Shown here one piece after another: positions 35,504 through 44,191 of a stretch of DNA of 64,000 bases. The notes below the pieces were generated by a model. The model saw nothing but the letters and a program-made list of their open reading frames with translations. It was not told where the DNA came from and made no database searches. A program made the position numbers and the translations under genes. How positions within the stretch are numbered: the first letter of the stretch is position 1; every line of letters starts with the position of its first letter. This DNA comes from Streptomyces mirabilis (GTDB taxonomy: Bacteria > Actinomycetota > Actinomycetes > Streptomycetales > Streptomycetaceae): NCBI RefSeq assembly GCF_018310535.1, contig NZ_CP074102.1:558001-622000 (forward strand). Direction: 5' to 3'.

Positions 35504-36352
35504 TCACTCCCCGCCGCGCAGGATGGAGTTGCCTTCGTGGGTGACGTCGGGGGTGGTGACGTCGAGGTTCAACCGTCCGCTGAGGCCGTAGAAGGCGACG
35601 GGGTTGCGCCACAGCACCCGGTCGACGTCGTCGTCGGTGAAACCGGCGGCCAGCAGGGCGTCGGCGACGCGGCGGGTCTTGAGGGGGTCGCTTCTTCCCC
35701 AGTCCGCGGCCGAGTTGACCAGCACCCGCTCCGGCCCGTACTCCGTCAGGACGGCGACCATGCGTTCCTCGTCCATCTTGGTGTCGGGATAGACGGAGAA
35801 GCCCAGCCAGCAGCCGCTGTCCTTGGCCTCCTTGACGGTTTTCTCGTTGAGGTGGTCGACCAGGACGCGGTCCGGGGACAGCGCGGACTCCCGGACGACG
35901 TCGAGGGTGCGGCGCAGGCCGGCCTGCTTGTCGCGGTGCGGAGTGTGGACGAGCGCGGGGAGCCCGTGGTCGGCGGCGAGCTGCAACTGGGCGGCGAGGG
36001 CGGTGTCCTCGGCGGGGGTCATCGAGTCGTAGCCGATCTCGCCCACGGCTACCACCTGGTCCTTGACGAGATAGCGGGGCAGCTCGTCGAGGACGGGGAC
36101 GCAGCGGGGGTCGTTCGCCTCCTTGGGGTTGAGGGCGAGCGCGCAGTGGTGGGCGATGCCGTACTGGGCGGCGCGGAAGGGTTCCCAGCCGAGGAGGGAG
36201 TCGAAGTAGTCGAGGAAGGAGGCGACCGAGGTGCGGGGCTGGCCGAGCCAGAAGGAGGGCTCGACGAGGGCGCGGACACCGGCGGTGTGCATGGCCTCGT
36301 AGTCGTCGGTGGTCCGTGACGTCATGTGGATGTGGGGGTCGAAGATGCGCAT
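35504..36352 (-). CDS. TatD-family metal-dependent hydrolase (EboB-type)
   Basis: 282-residue amidohydrolase-fold protein. The start ATG at 36352 overlaps the EboA stop (TGATG). Metal-binding features are MRIFDPHIHMTSRTTDDYEA (HxH), AVGEIGYDS (Glu ligand), LPALVHTPHRDK and VLVDHLNEKT (His ligands), and VNSAADWGRSDPL (Asp). The family includes DNases and deformylases, but in Ebo clusters the TatD member (EboB) is thought to act on a small molecule. It sits mid-operon. Cytoplasmic, with no signal. Confidence 0.88.
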   Translation of the reverse strand: MRIFDPHIHMTSRTTDDYEAMHTAGVRALVEPSFWLGQPRTSVASFLDYFDSLLGWEPFRAAQYGIAHHCALALNPKEANDPRCVPVLDELPRYLVKDQVVAVGEIGYDSMTPAEDTALAAQLQLAADHGLPALVHTPHRDKQAGLRRTLDVVRESALSPDRVLVDHLNEKTVKEAKDSGCWLGFSVYPDTKMDEERMVAVLTEYGPERVLVNSAADWGRSDPLKTRRVADALLAAGFTDDDVDRVLWRNPVAFYGLSGRLNLDVTTPDVTHEGNSILRGGE

Positions 36353-37056
36353 CAGGACTCCTTGCCGGATGTGCGGGAGGTACCGCACGGGCCTGCGGGG
36401 GCGGCGGTGGGCTCGGTCAGGGCCAGCACGCGGTGCAGGTCCTCGGGGACGGGACGGTCCGCGGCGGTGCGTTCGCGCGCGTAGTCGCCGAGCATCCGTG
36501 CGAGTTCGGCGTCCTCGTGGGCGCGCGGCGCCAGGTCGGCCACGACGTCCACGGGTACGCCGGTGAACAGGCACTTGAGGACGGCGTGCCGCCAGGTGTG
36601 GGCGTCCAGGTGGCGGGCGGCGTACGGGCCGAGGGCGGCGGCGACGAGCCGGGTGTCGTTGGTGCGCAGGGCGTCCTCGACGAGGGGCAGCGCGTCGGGG
36701 CCGGGCACGAGGTGGGGCAGGGCGCGCAGGACGGCCCGGCGTTCGGCGGCCGTGCCCTGCCGGTAGACGCGGGCGAGTGCGTCCGGGTCGGCGCGGGCGG
36801 CGTGCAGGAGAAGCACGCGGGCGGCGTCGGCGTGCTCGGGGCCGCAGCGGCGGCCCGCCTCTGCGATGCGCAACTCCCAGACGGAGATGGGTCCGTGGGA
36901 GCCGGGGTGGTCGGCGGCCTCGTCGAGGGCCTGGTCCAGCCAGACGCGGGCGGCCGGGGCGAGGGAGGTGTTCAGGCGGGCGTGCAGGGCGGCGAGGGCG
37001 GGTTCGGCCGGGTGGCTGGCCGTGCTGCCGTGGGGTGCGTGCGGGTGGTGGTTCAC
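36352..37056 (-). CDS. eboA: EboA domain protein
   Basis: 234 residues, all helical in appearance. The GTG start at 37056 overlaps the upstream stop. EboA-like features are LNTSLAPAARVWLDQALDEA, RCGPEHADAARVLLLHAAR, a middle HEAT-like segment (AERRAVLRALPHLVPGPDAL), HTWRHAVLKCLFTGVPVDVV and DYARERTAADRPVPEDLHRV. The C-terminal ~20 residues are Ala/Pro/Ser-rich and disordered. Known only as part of Ebo clusters; no enzyme activity is assigned. A scaffold or carrier role has been suggested by context. Confidence 0.85.
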   Translation of the reverse strand: MNHHPHAPHGSTASHPAEPALAALHARLNTSLAPAARVWLDQALDEAADHPGSHGPISVWELRIAEAGRRCGPEHADAARVLLLHAARADPDALARVYRQGTAAERRAVLRALPHLVPGPDALPLVEDALRTNDTRLVAAALGPYAARHLDAHTWRHAVLKCLFTGVPVDVVADLAPRAHEDAELARMLGDYARERTAADRPVPEDLHRVLALTEPTAAPAGPCGTSRTSGKES

Positions 37057-37994
37057 GGGGTGCTCCCTTCGGCGCCGTCGGGGATCGCCCGGGCCGCGCG
37101 GTGGAGGAACGGGAGGGACCGTGCGGCGAAGTGGGGGCCCGCATGGGAGTGGCGGGGCAGTTCGACGACAGTCAGCGCCTGGTAACCGGTGGCGGCCAGG
37201 GCTTCGAGTACGGGCGGGAAGTCGATCTCACCGTCCCCGAACGGGAGGTGTTCGTGGTGCCCGCGGCGCATGTCCTCGATCTGGACGTGCCGCAGCCAGG
37301 GGGCGGCGGCGCGGACGCAGTCGACGGGAGACAGGGCTTCCAGGCACTGGCAGTGGCCGATGTCGAGGGTGAGGCCGAGGGCGGGCGGGTCGCCGAGGAT
37401 GCGGCGCAGGTGGTGGAAGTCGGCGAGGGTGGCGAGCAGATGACCGGGTTCGGGTTCGACGGCGAGCGAGATGCCGGCGTGGGTGGCCGCGTCCAGTACG
37501 GGGGTGAGGGCCTCGGCAAGGCGCTTCCAAGCGGTGTCCTCGGCTGTGTCGGCCGGGTTGGCTGGGTTGGCCGGGAGTACGCCGCTGAAGCAGTGGACGG
37601 CGTGGGCGCCGAGGTCGGCGGCGATCCGGACGGCGCGGATGAGCAGGTCGACGCGGCGGGCCCGGTCGGCAGGGTCCGGGTCGAGGAGCGAGGGGCCGTG
37701 CTTGCGGCGCGGGTCGAGGACATAGCGGGCGCCGGTTTCGACGGTGACGCCGAGTCCGAGGGTGTCCAGCCTGCGGGCCACCTTCCGGGTGCGGGCGGCG
37801 ACGTCCGGGGCCAGGGGGTCCAGGTGCATGTGGTCGAGGGTCAGGCCGACGCCGTCGTAGCCGAGGTCCGCGAGGAGGGCGAGGGCGTCGTCGAGGCGGA
37901 GGTCGGCGAGACCGTTGGTGCCGTAGCCGAAACGGAGGGGGTGGGCGTTCGTGGCGTGAGGCCGAGGGTTCGTGCGGCGGGGGGCCGGGGTCAT
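37053..37994 (-). CDS. Sugar phosphate isomerase/epimerase (AP-endonuclease 2-like TIM barrel)
   Basis: 313 residues. A TIM-barrel with FGYGTNGLADLRLDDALALL, LGYDGVGLTLDHMHLD, LAVEPEPGHLLATLADFHHL, LTLDIGHCQCLE, HVQIEDMRRGHHEHLPFGDG and LTVVELPRHSHAGP. The Glu, Asp, His and second Asp/Glu metal ligands typical of this fold are all present. GTGA-type overlaps with both neighbours place it inside the Ebo-type operon, making it a second TIM-barrel protein beside EboE. The family includes inosose and cyclitol isomerases, which would suit the inositol-phosphate synthase at the head of the operon. Substrate not shown. Confidence 0.88.
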   Translation of the reverse strand: MTPAPRRTNPRPHATNAHPLRFGYGTNGLADLRLDDALALLADLGYDGVGLTLDHMHLDPLAPDVAARTRKVARRLDTLGLGVTVETGARYVLDPRRKHGPSLLDPDPADRARRVDLLIRAVRIAADLGAHAVHCFSGVLPANPANPADTAEDTAWKRLAEALTPVLDAATHAGISLAVEPEPGHLLATLADFHHLRRILGDPPALGLTLDIGHCQCLEALSPVDCVRAAAPWLRHVQIEDMRRGHHEHLPFGDGEIDFPPVLEALAATGYQALTVVELPRHSHAGPHFAARSLPFLHRAARAIPDGAEGSTP

Positions 37995-38998
37995 GTGACG
38001 CTCACCTTCCTCGCGAATCTGCGGGCCGCCGGGGCGAGGGCGGCCGTGAGAAGGGCGGAGGCGAGGGCGCCGGAGCGGGCCGCGAGGGCGGCCTGGAGGG
38101 GGATCATGGCGCGGATTCCGCCACCGACCGCTCGCTGGGTGAGCGGGGGTGAGGGGTTGAGGGTGGCGTGGAGGAGGGGGCGACCCGAGGTGGTGACGAA
38201 GGCGGCGGCGAGGGCGGTGCGCAGGGCGTCCGCGGGGAGGGGCCGGGAGGGGGCCTCGCCCGGGGCCCCCGGGGTCCTCGTCAACCTCCAGGCGAGCGTG
38301 CCCGTCGTGATGAGCGCGGCGAGCGGTCCGAGCGGCGAACCGCCCCGGGTCTCACCGCGGGACACCGTGGTCACCGCAAGGGTGTGGGTGGCCAGGGTCA
38401 GGGCGGCGGGCAGGGCGGGACGGGCGCTGCCGCCGGTGGCCGTCGCGCCGAGGAGCAGGTCCAGGCCGCGCGCGGTGGCCATCGCCGCCGGCCCGGCGGG
38501 GGTTCGCTTGAGCGCGAGGTCGTACGCCCAGACGGTGGCCGCGAGGGGGGCCGCGACGGCGAGGGCGGGGCGTCCGGCGCGTGCTGCCAGGGCCAGGCCC
38601 ATCACCGTGAGGGCGCCTGCGGCGACGAGAGCCGCGGACGGTCGGACGCGTCCGGAGGGCAGCGGGCGGTGTGGGCGTTCGAGGGCGTCCTCGGTCTGGT
38701 CGGCCCAGTCGTTGAGGGCCATGCCCGCCTCGTACAGACAGAGGGAGGAGGCGATGGCGAGCAAGGTGCGGGGGTTCGGGCGGGTGCCGGTGGAAGCGGC
38801 GCCGGCGAGGGCGTCGCCCGGGACGGTGAACAGGGCGGGCAGGCGGAGGAGTTCGGCCCAAGCCCTGGCCCCGGCCCCGGGCCCTGGCCCTGGCCCTGGC
38901 CCTGCCCAGGCTTCGGCCCCTGCCGTCGTCCTCGCTCGTGGGCTCTGCGGCGGGCTCGTCGTGATCGGTCGGTCCGGCCTGGGCGAGCGCGGCGTCAT
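37991..38998 (-). CDS. UbiA-type prenyltransferase (SCO3242-like, EboC position)
   Basis: Integral-membrane transferase that moves a prenyl group from a prenyl diphosphate. 335 residues. The first Asp-rich motif is MALNDWADQTEDALERPHRP and the second is VWAYDLALKRTPAGPAAMAT, with about eight hydrophobic helices by eye. Residues 29-43 are a glycine/proline repeat (GAEAWAGPGPGPGPG) encoded by a CCTGGC-like hexamer tract at about 38866-38915, probably variable between strains. Coupled by 4-bp overlaps to its neighbours. In Ebo clusters the UbiA member EboC is thought to attach a prenyl chain to a cyclised sugar phosphate product. Here the likely acceptor would derive from the upstream inositol-phosphate synthase. 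Confidence 0.88.
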   Translation of the reverse strand: MTPRSPRPDRPITTSPPQSPRARTTAGAEAWAGPGPGPGPGAGARAWAELLRLPALFTVPGDALAGAASTGTRPNPRTLLAIASSLCLYEAGMALNDWADQTEDALERPHRPLPSGRVRPSAALVAAGALTVMGLALAARAGRPALAVAAPLAATVWAYDLALKRTPAGPAAMATARGLDLLLGATATGGSARPALPAALTLATHTLAVTTVSRGETRGGSPLGPLAALITTGTLAWRLTRTPGAPGEAPSRPLPADALRTALAAAFVTTSGRPLLHATLNPSPPLTQRAVGGGIRAMIPLQAALAARSGALASALLTAALAPAARRFARKVSVT

Positions 38999-40137
38999 CG
39001 GGTCTCCCCGGGGAGTGCGCGGAGCCGTTGCGCGAGCCCCGCCAGGGCCGCGTACTGCTCACCCAGCGCCGCGGGCCCATCGCCCACCGGGTCCTTGAAG
39101 TAGAAGCCGAGTTCGCTCAGGGGACCGGAGAGTCCGGCCTCGTGCGCGCGGGACACCAGGCGGGCGAGATCGAGGACCAGGGGCGCCGCCAGTGCGGAGT
39201 CGCAGCCCTGCCAGGTGGTCTGCAGGATCATCCGGGTGCCGAGGAAGCCGTCGAAGGCGATGTGGTCCCAGGCGGTCTTCCAGTCGCCGAGGGCCGGTAC
39301 GTCGTCGATGTGCACCTCGCCCTGCGGGGACCCGCCCAGGGTGTCCGCGAGGACCCGTTCCTTGCCGACGTTCTTGGCCGCGGCGGCGGCCGGGTCGGCG
39401 AGGGCGGCGCCGTCGCCGCCGCCGAGCAGGTTGGTGCCGGACCAGGCGCGAACCGCCAGCGCGCGCTGCGCGAACATCGGGCCGAGCACCGACCGCAGCA
39501 GGGTCTGGCCCGTCTTGCCGTCGCGGCCGGCGTACGGGAGGCCGCCGGCGCGTGCCGTCGAGGCCAGCGCCGGGTGGTGCAGGCCGGTGGACGGGGTGAA
39601 GTTCACGTAGGGGCAGCCGGCCGCCAGCGCTGCCGCCGCGTACAGCGAGCTCGGAGGCAGGGCGGAGCCCACGGGTGCGGGTTCGGTGGAGGCCACGTTC
39701 AGCACGACCGCACGGGTCAGGTCCCGTCGTCGTACGAAGTCGCGCAGGTCGGCCGCGAAGGCGTCCACGAGTTCGGAGTCGTCCCGTGTGTCGCCGGGGG
39801 CAGGGCCGCCGGGGCGGATCTCCGCGTCGGCGGCCTCCAGTTCGGCCGCGATCGCCGAGGGGAGGCCGGATGGCAGCACACCACCGGCGGCCAGGGCCTC
39901 GGCTCGTTTCGGCAGTGGGCAGTTCACGGTGTCGTGGCCGCCGAAGACGAGGGAGGACAGGGTGGGCAGGCCGCACTCGGCGAAGAGGGATGTCTCGGTG
40001 ACCATGCCCGTCGGGGGGTGCAGGCCGGCGGTGAGGGCCGCGCAGCCCGCGATGACGGTGGTGGCGACGGAGCCGCGGGCTCCGATCAGCCACACCCCCA
40101 CCCGAGGTTCGGAAAGGGACGCGGGCATGGGGGACAT
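38995..40137 (-). CDS. Inositol-3-phosphate synthase-like cyclase
   Basis: NAD-dependent cyclase turning glucose 6-phosphate into inositol phosphate, first gene of the operon. 380 residues from ATG at 40137 with a perfect AGGAGG. Motifs: VGVWLIGARGSVATTVIAGC (NAD-binding), VFGGHDTVNCPLPKRAEALA, VVLNVASTEP, NFTPSTG, GRDGKTGQTLLRSVLGPMFA and RAWSGTNLLGGGDGAALADP (active-site lysines and NAD loop). It is longer in alanine-rich insertions than the essential actinobacterial Ino1 (~360 aa), so it is probably a specialised paralogue. In other Ebo clusters this slot is a dehydroquinate-synthase-like cyclase (EboD). Confidence 0.88.
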   Translation of the reverse strand: MSPMPASLSEPRVGVWLIGARGSVATTVIAGCAALTAGLHPPTGMVTETSLFAECGLPTLSSLVFGGHDTVNCPLPKRAEALAAGGVLPSGLPSAIAAELEAADAEIRPGGPAPGDTRDDSELVDAFAADLRDFVRRRDLTRAVVLNVASTEPAPVGSALPPSSLYAAAALAAGCPYVNFTPSTGLHHPALASTARAGGLPYAGRDGKTGQTLLRSVLGPMFAQRALAVRAWSGTNLLGGGDGAALADPAAAAAKNVGKERVLADTLGGSPQGEVHIDDVPALGDWKTAWDHIAFDGFLGTRMILQTTWQGCDSALAAPLVLDLARLVSRAHEAGLSGPLSELGFYFKDPVGDGPAALGEQYAALAGLAQRLRALPGETR

Positions 40138-40210
40138 GGGCAGCCTCCTTGTCGTACGTCAGCCACACAGGAGATGAGGAGAGAGGAGAGAGATGCGCGG
40201 CGGGCGAGAC

Positions 40211-40242
40211 GGCGGGCGGGGGTCCGGCGTCCCCCGCCCGCC
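40211..40242 (-). terminator. Hairpin terminator of the ThuA-DUF1080 operon
   Basis: 12-bp stem (40211-40222 with 40231-40242), 8-nt loop, 6 bp past the stop of the leftward gene at 40248. GC-rich, without a U-tract. Confidence 0.8.
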
Positions 40243-40247
40243 GCCGG

Positions 40248-41591
40248 TCAGTCGCCCTTCGTGGGCAGTTCCTTGATCCGGACGTCGCGGAAGGACACCT
40301 GGTCGTCGGCTCCGTGGTTCTGGAGGCCGATGTGTCCGTCGCGCAGGCTTCGTACCGGATCGGTGTTGGTGAAATCGTTGATCTTCACGCCGTTGAGCCA
40401 GACGCGGAGGCGCTCGCCCTCCACGCGGATCTCGTACGTGTTCCACTCCCCCGGCGGGTTCAGCGCACGGTCGCGCTTCTTCAGGTCGGCGGACTGGAAG
40501 CTGTACACGGCCCCGGTGGTGCGGTCGGGGGCGTCGGTCGCGTCGATCTGGATCTCGTAGCCCTTGTCGACGGCCGACCAGGGGTCGTCGGACTCCGGAA
40601 ACCCGACGAACACTCCGGAGTTGTCGTCCCCGGCCACCCGCCAGTCCAGCTTCAGCGAGTACGAGCCGAACTCTGAACCGGCGTACCAGAGCATCCCCAG
40701 GCCGCCGTGCGACGTCAGCGTCCCGTCGTCGCTCAGCGAGAACGAGCCCGGGCCCGCCTGTTTCCACGCCGTCAGCGACTCGGTCGTGCCGTCGAAGAGC
40801 GGTCGGTAGCCGTTCTCCGGGCGGCAGTCGGCCTGGGCGGCGCCGATGGCGTACCGGATGCCGCCCAGCAGGTGCTGCCGGAAGGCGGGTTCGGCGTACG
40901 ACTCCTTGGTGTGGCCGCCCCCGGTGTAGAAGGCGCGGCCGCCCCGGTACTCCTGGCACCAGGCGATCGGATGGTCGCCGCTCATCGTGCCGCCGGTGTA
41001 CGAGGACTCGTCGAGCGAGGCGAGGACGTGGGCCCGGTCGCGCGGATCGGAGCGGTAGTTGTACCACTCGTCCGTGCGCTCCCAGGATCTCGGGAGCCCC
41101 GAGGTCGCCGGGTGGGAGCGGTCCTCGACGGTGACCGTCGCGGGCTGGATCGCGGGGTGCGACTGGAAGTACGCGCCCGCGAGGCCGCCGTAGAAGGCCC
41201 AGTCGTACTCGGTGTCGGCGGCCGCGTGGATGCCCACATAGCCGCCGCCCCGCTTGATGTACCGCTCGAAGGCGGACTGTTGGGTGGTGTCGAGGACGTC
41301 ACCGGTCGTCGAGAGGAACACGACGGCGTCGTACCGCGCCAGGTTGCGTGCGGTGAAGGCGCCTGCGTCCTCCGTGGCGTCGACCGCGAAGCCGCCCGTG
41401 GCCCCGATCTCCCGTACGGCCGCGATCCCCTCGGGGATCGAGTCGTGCCGGAAGCCCGCGGTCTTCGAGAAGACCAGGACCCGACTCCTGTCGGCACCGT
41501 CCGCGCCCTTCGACGCCGCCGGTCCCGACACACAGCCGAGCAACAGGCCGGCAGCGGCACCCACGGTCAGCATGCGTATCGATGTGCGCAT
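40248..41591 (-). CDS. Lipoprotein with ThuA-like and DUF1080 (3-keto-glycoside hydrolase-like) domains
   Basis: 447 residues. A signal with lipobox (GLLLGC, Cys about residue 20) anchors it outside the membrane. Residues about 35-250 are a ThuA-like glutamine-amidotransferase-fold domain (RVLVFSKTAGFRHDSIPEGI, GGGYVGIHAAADTEYDWAFY, GGRAFYTGGGHTKESYAEP). Residues about 262-445 are DUF1080, a laminin-G/concanavalin-type fold (YRPLFDGTTESLTAWKQAG, DWRVAGDDNSGVFVGFPE, WNTYEIRVEGERLRVWLNGV). DUF1080 proteins are known as 3-keto-disaccharide hydrolases, and ThuA domains occur in disaccharide keto-sugar pathways. The following genes (sugar dehydrogenase, isomerase, Gfo/Idh) fit that setting. Confidence 0.9.
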   Translation of the reverse strand: MRTSIRMLTVGAAAGLLLGCVSGPAASKGADGADRSRVLVFSKTAGFRHDSIPEGIAAVREIGATGGFAVDATEDAGAFTARNLARYDAVVFLSTTGDVLDTTQQSAFERYIKRGGGYVGIHAAADTEYDWAFYGGLAGAYFQSHPAIQPATVTVEDRSHPATSGLPRSWERTDEWYNYRSDPRDRAHVLASLDESSYTGGTMSGDHPIAWCQEYRGGRAFYTGGGHTKESYAEPAFRQHLLGGIRYAIGAAQADCRPENGYRPLFDGTTESLTAWKQAGPGSFSLSDDGTLTSHGGLGMLWYAGSEFGSYSLKLDWRVAGDDNSGVFVGFPESDDPWSAVDKGYEIQIDATDAPDRTTGAVYSFQSADLKKRDRALNPPGEWNTYEIRVEGERLRVWLNGVKINDFTNTDPVRSLRDGHIGLQNHGADDQVSFRDVRIKELPTKGD

Positions 41592-41606
41592 GACCGTCGC
41601 CCCCCG

Positions 41607-44111
41607 TCAGCTCGTCGTGAAGGTGAAGTCGTCCACGTCGTAGAGCGCTCCGGTGCCGCTTCCCTTGAAGACGAGGTAGAGCGTGGTGGTGCCGCGCGGG
41701 GCGTGCGCGAGATCGGCGCTCACGTCCTGGAAGGTGTCCCAGCCGCCCGTCACCGGTACGGTCGCCCGGCCCAGCGTGCGGCCGGTCGGGGAGCCCGCGC
41801 GGATCTCGAGGGTGCCGCCCGCGCCGGCGGAGGACACGCGTGCCGTGACCTTCTTGGCGTCGCTCAGGGAGTAGGGCGTGAAGGAGATCCAGTCGCCGTT
41901 GTCGATGTCGCCGACGGTCTTGCCGCCGTGTGCGGTGGTCTTCGACTGGACGGTGATGCCGGAGGCCTTGCCGTAGTGCTCGGCCTGGCGGTGCTTGGGC
42001 TGGAGCACGTTCTGGTCGTGGGTGGTCAGCGGGGCCTGGCCGCCGCCTCCGCCGTCGGTGTACTCGGCGTCGAGGACTCCGAAGATGTTGGCGTCCTGGT
42101 CGTGGCCGCCGTCGGCACTGGTCTGGAGGGTGCCGGAGCAGCCGTTCGCCGAGGTGAGCGGGTGGCCGTGACTGTCGTGGCCGAGGATGAAGGTGACCTT
42201 CACCTTGGCGCAGTCGATCGCTCGGCCGTCCTCGGGGTCGGTGACCTTCACCTTGAACGGCACGGGGTCGCCGAAGCTGAACAGCTGGCCGTCACTCGGT
42301 TGTTCGATCACGACCTTGGGTGCGGTGTTGCCGACCACGATCTGCACGCTCGCGCTGCCGGTGCGGCCGGTCGCGTCCTTGGCAGTCACCGTCGCCGTGT
42401 AGGTGCCGTTCGTCTTGTACGTGTGGGACGGGTTCGCCGCCGTCGACGAGCCGCCGTCGCCGAAGTCCCAGCTGTAGGTGAGGGCGTCGCCGTCCGCGTC
42501 GGACGAACCGGCCGAGGAGAACTGGACCTTGAGCGATGCCTGCCCCGAGGTGCGGTCGGCCGCGGCCTGGGCGACGGGCGAGTGGCCGTCGGTGGCGTTC
42601 TCGATGCGGTAGAGACCCGAATTCTCGTCGCCGCCGAACCAGGCGGTGCCGTAGTCGAGGACGTACAGGGCGCCGTCCGGTCCGAACGCCATGTCCATCA
42701 CCTGCGTGCCGGTCCATGGCACGGAGTTGATGGACTGCACCGTACCCGCGGAGTCGCTCGCGATGCGCTTGATCCAGCGGCGGCCGAACTCTCCGGCAAA
42801 GAAGTTCCCGTCGTACGCCTGCGGGAACTTCACGGGCGAGTCGAGCGAGGCGTCGTAGTGGTAGACCGGGCCGCCCATCGGGGACTCCGAGCCGCTGCCG
42901 AACTCCGGGACGGAAGCGCCGTCGTAGGGGATCCAGGCGGGCTGAGCCGGGGGCAGGTCCGTCAGTCCCGTGTTGTGCGGGGAGGTGTTCTTCGGGGCGT
43001 TGCAGTCGAAGGCGGCGCCGGAGGTCTTCGTCGCGAAGTCGTAGTCCACGTAGGCGTCGTTCTTGCCCGTGCAGTACGGCCAGCCGAAGTTGCCTGGGCC
43101 GGTGACGCGGGCGAACTCGACCTGGCCGCCGGGGCCGCGCGCCGGATCGGCCGCGCCCGCGTCGGGGCCGTAGTCACCGACGTAGACGATGCCCGTCGCC
43201 TTGTCGACGCTGAAGCGGAACGGGTTGCGGAAGCCCATCGCGTAGATCTCGGGGCGCGTCTTGTCCGTGCCGGGCGGGAAGAGGTTGCCGTCGGGGATGG
43301 AGTACGAGCCGTCGGCGTTGACCTTGATGCGCAGGATCTTGCCGCGCAGGTCGTTGGTGTTGCCGGCCGAGCGCTGGGCGTCGAAGACCGGGTTGCGGTC
43401 GGGGCGCTCGTCGATGGGCGTGAAGCCGTCGGACTGGAAGGGGTTGGAGTCGTCCCCGGTCGACAGGTACAGGTTGCCCGCCGCGTCGAAGTCGATGTCG
43501 CCGCCGACGTGGCAGCAGATGCCGCGGGTGGCCTGGACGTCGAGGATCTTCTTCTCGCTGGCGGTGTCGAGGGTGCCGTCCGTCTTGAGGACGAAGCGGG
43601 AGAGACGGTTGACGCCGTCGAAGGGTGCGAAGTCGGCCGCCGTGCCCGTCTCGGGGGCGTCGCCCGCCGGGGTGTTCAGGGGCGGCGCGTAGTAGAGGTA
43701 GATGAAGCGGTTGTCGGCGAAGCCCGGGTCTATGCCGACGCCCTGCAGGCCTTCCTCGTCGTGCGTGTAGACGTCGAGCTTGCCCGCGAGCCTGGTGTTT
43801 CCGGCCGCGTCGGTGAGGCGGAGTTCGCCGTCGCGCGAGGTGTGCAGGACCGAGCGGTCGGGGAGCACGGCGAGCGACATGGGCTCGCCGACCTCGGGCT
43901 CGCCCTTGGCGAGGGTGACCTGCTGGAAGTCCTCGGCCGCTGCCGTGTTCCCCGGGTCGGCGACGGCTGCGCCGGCCGGAGGTGCGGTGAGGGTGAGCGA
44001 GGCGGCCGCGAGCAGCGCGCCGCTCAGCAGGGCGAGCGCTCGGCGGAATGCGGGGCGTCGTCTGTGGGTCTCGGTTCTGTCGGTGCGGGTGGCGCGGTCT
44101 TTCCCGTGCAC
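41607..44111 (-). CDS. Secreted PQQ-type sugar dehydrogenase with PKD and carbohydrate-binding domains
   Basis: 834 residues from GTG at 44111 (GGAGG upstream). A Sec signal covers residues 1-48 (cleaved near AGAAVA). Residues about 60-490 form the glucose/sorbosone-dehydrogenase beta-propeller (EGLQGVGIDPGFADNRFIYL, GDIDFDAAGNLYLSTGDDSN, GFRNPFRFSVDKATGIVYVG followed by DYGPDAG, VMDMAFGPDGALYVLDYGTA). A PKD domain follows (about 515-600; YSWDFGDGGSSTAANPSHTY), then an intermediate beta domain and a C-terminal CBM6-like domain (about 700-834, with GDIDNGDWISFTPY). It would oxidise an extracellular sugar or glycoside. It precedes the ThuA/DUF1080 lipoprotein by 15 bp in the same operon. Confidence 0.9.
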   Translation of the reverse strand: MHGKDRATRTDRTETHRRRPAFRRALALLSGALLAAASLTLTAPPAGAAVADPGNTAAAEDFQQVTLAKGEPEVGEPMSLAVLPDRSVLHTSRDGELRLTDAAGNTRLAGKLDVYTHDEEGLQGVGIDPGFADNRFIYLYYAPPLNTPAGDAPETGTAADFAPFDGVNRLSRFVLKTDGTLDTASEKKILDVQATRGICCHVGGDIDFDAAGNLYLSTGDDSNPFQSDGFTPIDERPDRNPVFDAQRSAGNTNDLRGKILRIKVNADGSYSIPDGNLFPPGTDKTRPEIYAMGFRNPFRFSVDKATGIVYVGDYGPDAGAADPARGPGGQVEFARVTGPGNFGWPYCTGKNDAYVDYDFATKTSGAAFDCNAPKNTSPHNTGLTDLPPAQPAWIPYDGASVPEFGSGSESPMGGPVYHYDASLDSPVKFPQAYDGNFFAGEFGRRWIKRIASDSAGTVQSINSVPWTGTQVMDMAFGPDGALYVLDYGTAWFGGDENSGLYRIENATDGHSPVAQAAADRTSGQASLKVQFSSAGSSDADGDALTYSWDFGDGGSSTAANPSHTYKTNGTYTATVTAKDATGRTGSASVQIVVGNTAPKVVIEQPSDGQLFSFGDPVPFKVKVTDPEDGRAIDCAKVKVTFILGHDSHGHPLTSANGCSGTLQTSADGGHDQDANIFGVLDAEYTDGGGGGQAPLTTHDQNVLQPKHRQAEHYGKASGITVQSKTTAHGGKTVGDIDNGDWISFTPYSLSDAKKVTARVSSAGAGGTLEIRAGSPTGRTLGRATVPVTGGWDTFQDVSADLAHAPRGTTTLYLVFKGSGTGALYDVDDFTFTTS

Positions 44112-44191
44112 GAATGCCTCCAGAAAGGGGCTGGTTGTACGAGCGGGTGCTTGCGCCGGGGTGCGCCGTCACCCCGGAGACACAGGAGAAG

